A program made the translations under genes and the position numbers. The notes beneath the pieces are model-generated. The model did no database searches. It was not told where the DNA came from and saw only the letters and a program-made list of their open reading frames with translations. From Fontivivens sp964399735 (GTDB lineage: Bacteria > Zhuqueibacterota > Zhuqueibacteria > Residuimicrobiales > Krinioviventaceae), in NCBI GenBank assembly GCA_964399735.1, contig CAYNSO010000006.1, forward strand, positions 1 through 64,000: DNA of 64,000 nucleotides. The letters run 5' to 3'. Shown here piece by piece: positions 63,879 through 64,000 of the stretch; position 1 is the stretch's first letter; each line of letters starts with the position of its first letter.

Positions 63879-64000
63879 CTGTGTAATTGATATATAACCC
63901 GGCATATCATATTATCAAATGAAAATTGAATAAAAGATTTTATTTTATTGTTATGTTGGTATCAAGAATTTGACATTCAGGGAAATTGTAAAGTATGTTA

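Noticed and set aside
1..64000. CRISPR arrays, rRNA, tRNA, prophage or intact insertion sequence
   Set aside because: I found no regular repeat-spacer pattern, no rRNA or tRNA-like stretch, and no transposase or phage structural gene.

Overview
The window looks like chromosome from a Gram-negative bacterium of the FCB group, outside classical Bacteroidetes. Evidence: a TonB-dependent receptor with an N-terminal carboxypeptidase-regulatory domain, a PorV/PorQ-family outer-membrane protein, C-terminal sorting-type tags (one with the NYPNPFNPST signature common in Calditrichota, Ignavibacteriota and KSB1-type genomes), several lipoproteins with signal peptidase II, and OmpA proteins. Most genes have clear AGGAGG-type ribosome binding sites and some have TTGACA-type promoters, which argues against a typical Bacteroidetes. 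The exact phylum is inference. No rRNA, tRNA, CRISPR array or intact insertion sequence was recognised.

Layout. 1-4.25 kb: a three-gene plus-strand operon of a type III-like restriction-modification system (end of the methyltransferase, DinD, helicase-nuclease). A family of related palindromes occurs here, one of them in frame inside dinD. 4.46-11.8 kb, minus strand: a DRE-TIM aldolase-like enzyme and a complete hypA-hypB-hypF-hypC-hypD-hypE set for [NiFe]-hydrogenase maturation, with no hydrogenase structural gene in view. 12.17-20.93 kb: a LacI regulator with its own promoter and operator, then a TonB receptor, a secreted Fn3/tagged protein, a PorV-like protein and a TIG-domain lipoprotein. 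This resembles a nutrient-uptake operon without SusD. 20.9-33.5 kb: mostly single genes, including a degenerate sigma54-activator-like protein, a divergent ClpP, a DoxX/TIM-barrel fusion, a hybrid histidine kinase, a serine beta-lactamase-like hydrolase, a PutP-type symporter, a cupin, a Cys-rich PAS kinase and a DUF3795 protein. 33.8-39.2 kb: an 1810-residue secreted protein with two PKD-like and six GEVED domains and a sorting tag.

39.3-52.5 kb: a small membrane protein, a catalytic/non-catalytic pair of M16 peptidases, a short lipoprotein that resembles the end of a glycosidase, LspA, a methyltransferase/ATP-grasp fusion, a TetR regulator with an operator-like promoter, an Fn3 lipoprotein with a CsgG/PEGA protein, a DUF1080 lipoprotein and an OmpA protein with thrombospondin type 3 repeats. 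52.8-57.03 kb: the most interesting locus. It holds a coiled-coil protein, a roadblock-like protein, a Ras-like small GTPase lacking the catalytic Gln, a PAS-AAA+-Fis regulator, a BON/OmpA peptidoglycan-binding protein and a one-helix membrane protein, all packed on one strand. 57.2-63.9 kb: a GH140-like lipoprotein, MntP, an outer-membrane barrel, the glycogen branching enzyme GlgB and a TraB-family membrane protein.

Functional links: LspA would process the lipoproteins. The receptor operon and the GH140-like protein suggest use of plant-type or other complex carbohydrates, with GlgB for glycogen storage. The GTPase/roadblock/OmpA locus suggests a polarity, envelope-positioning or motility-type switch; that role is inference from family relationships.
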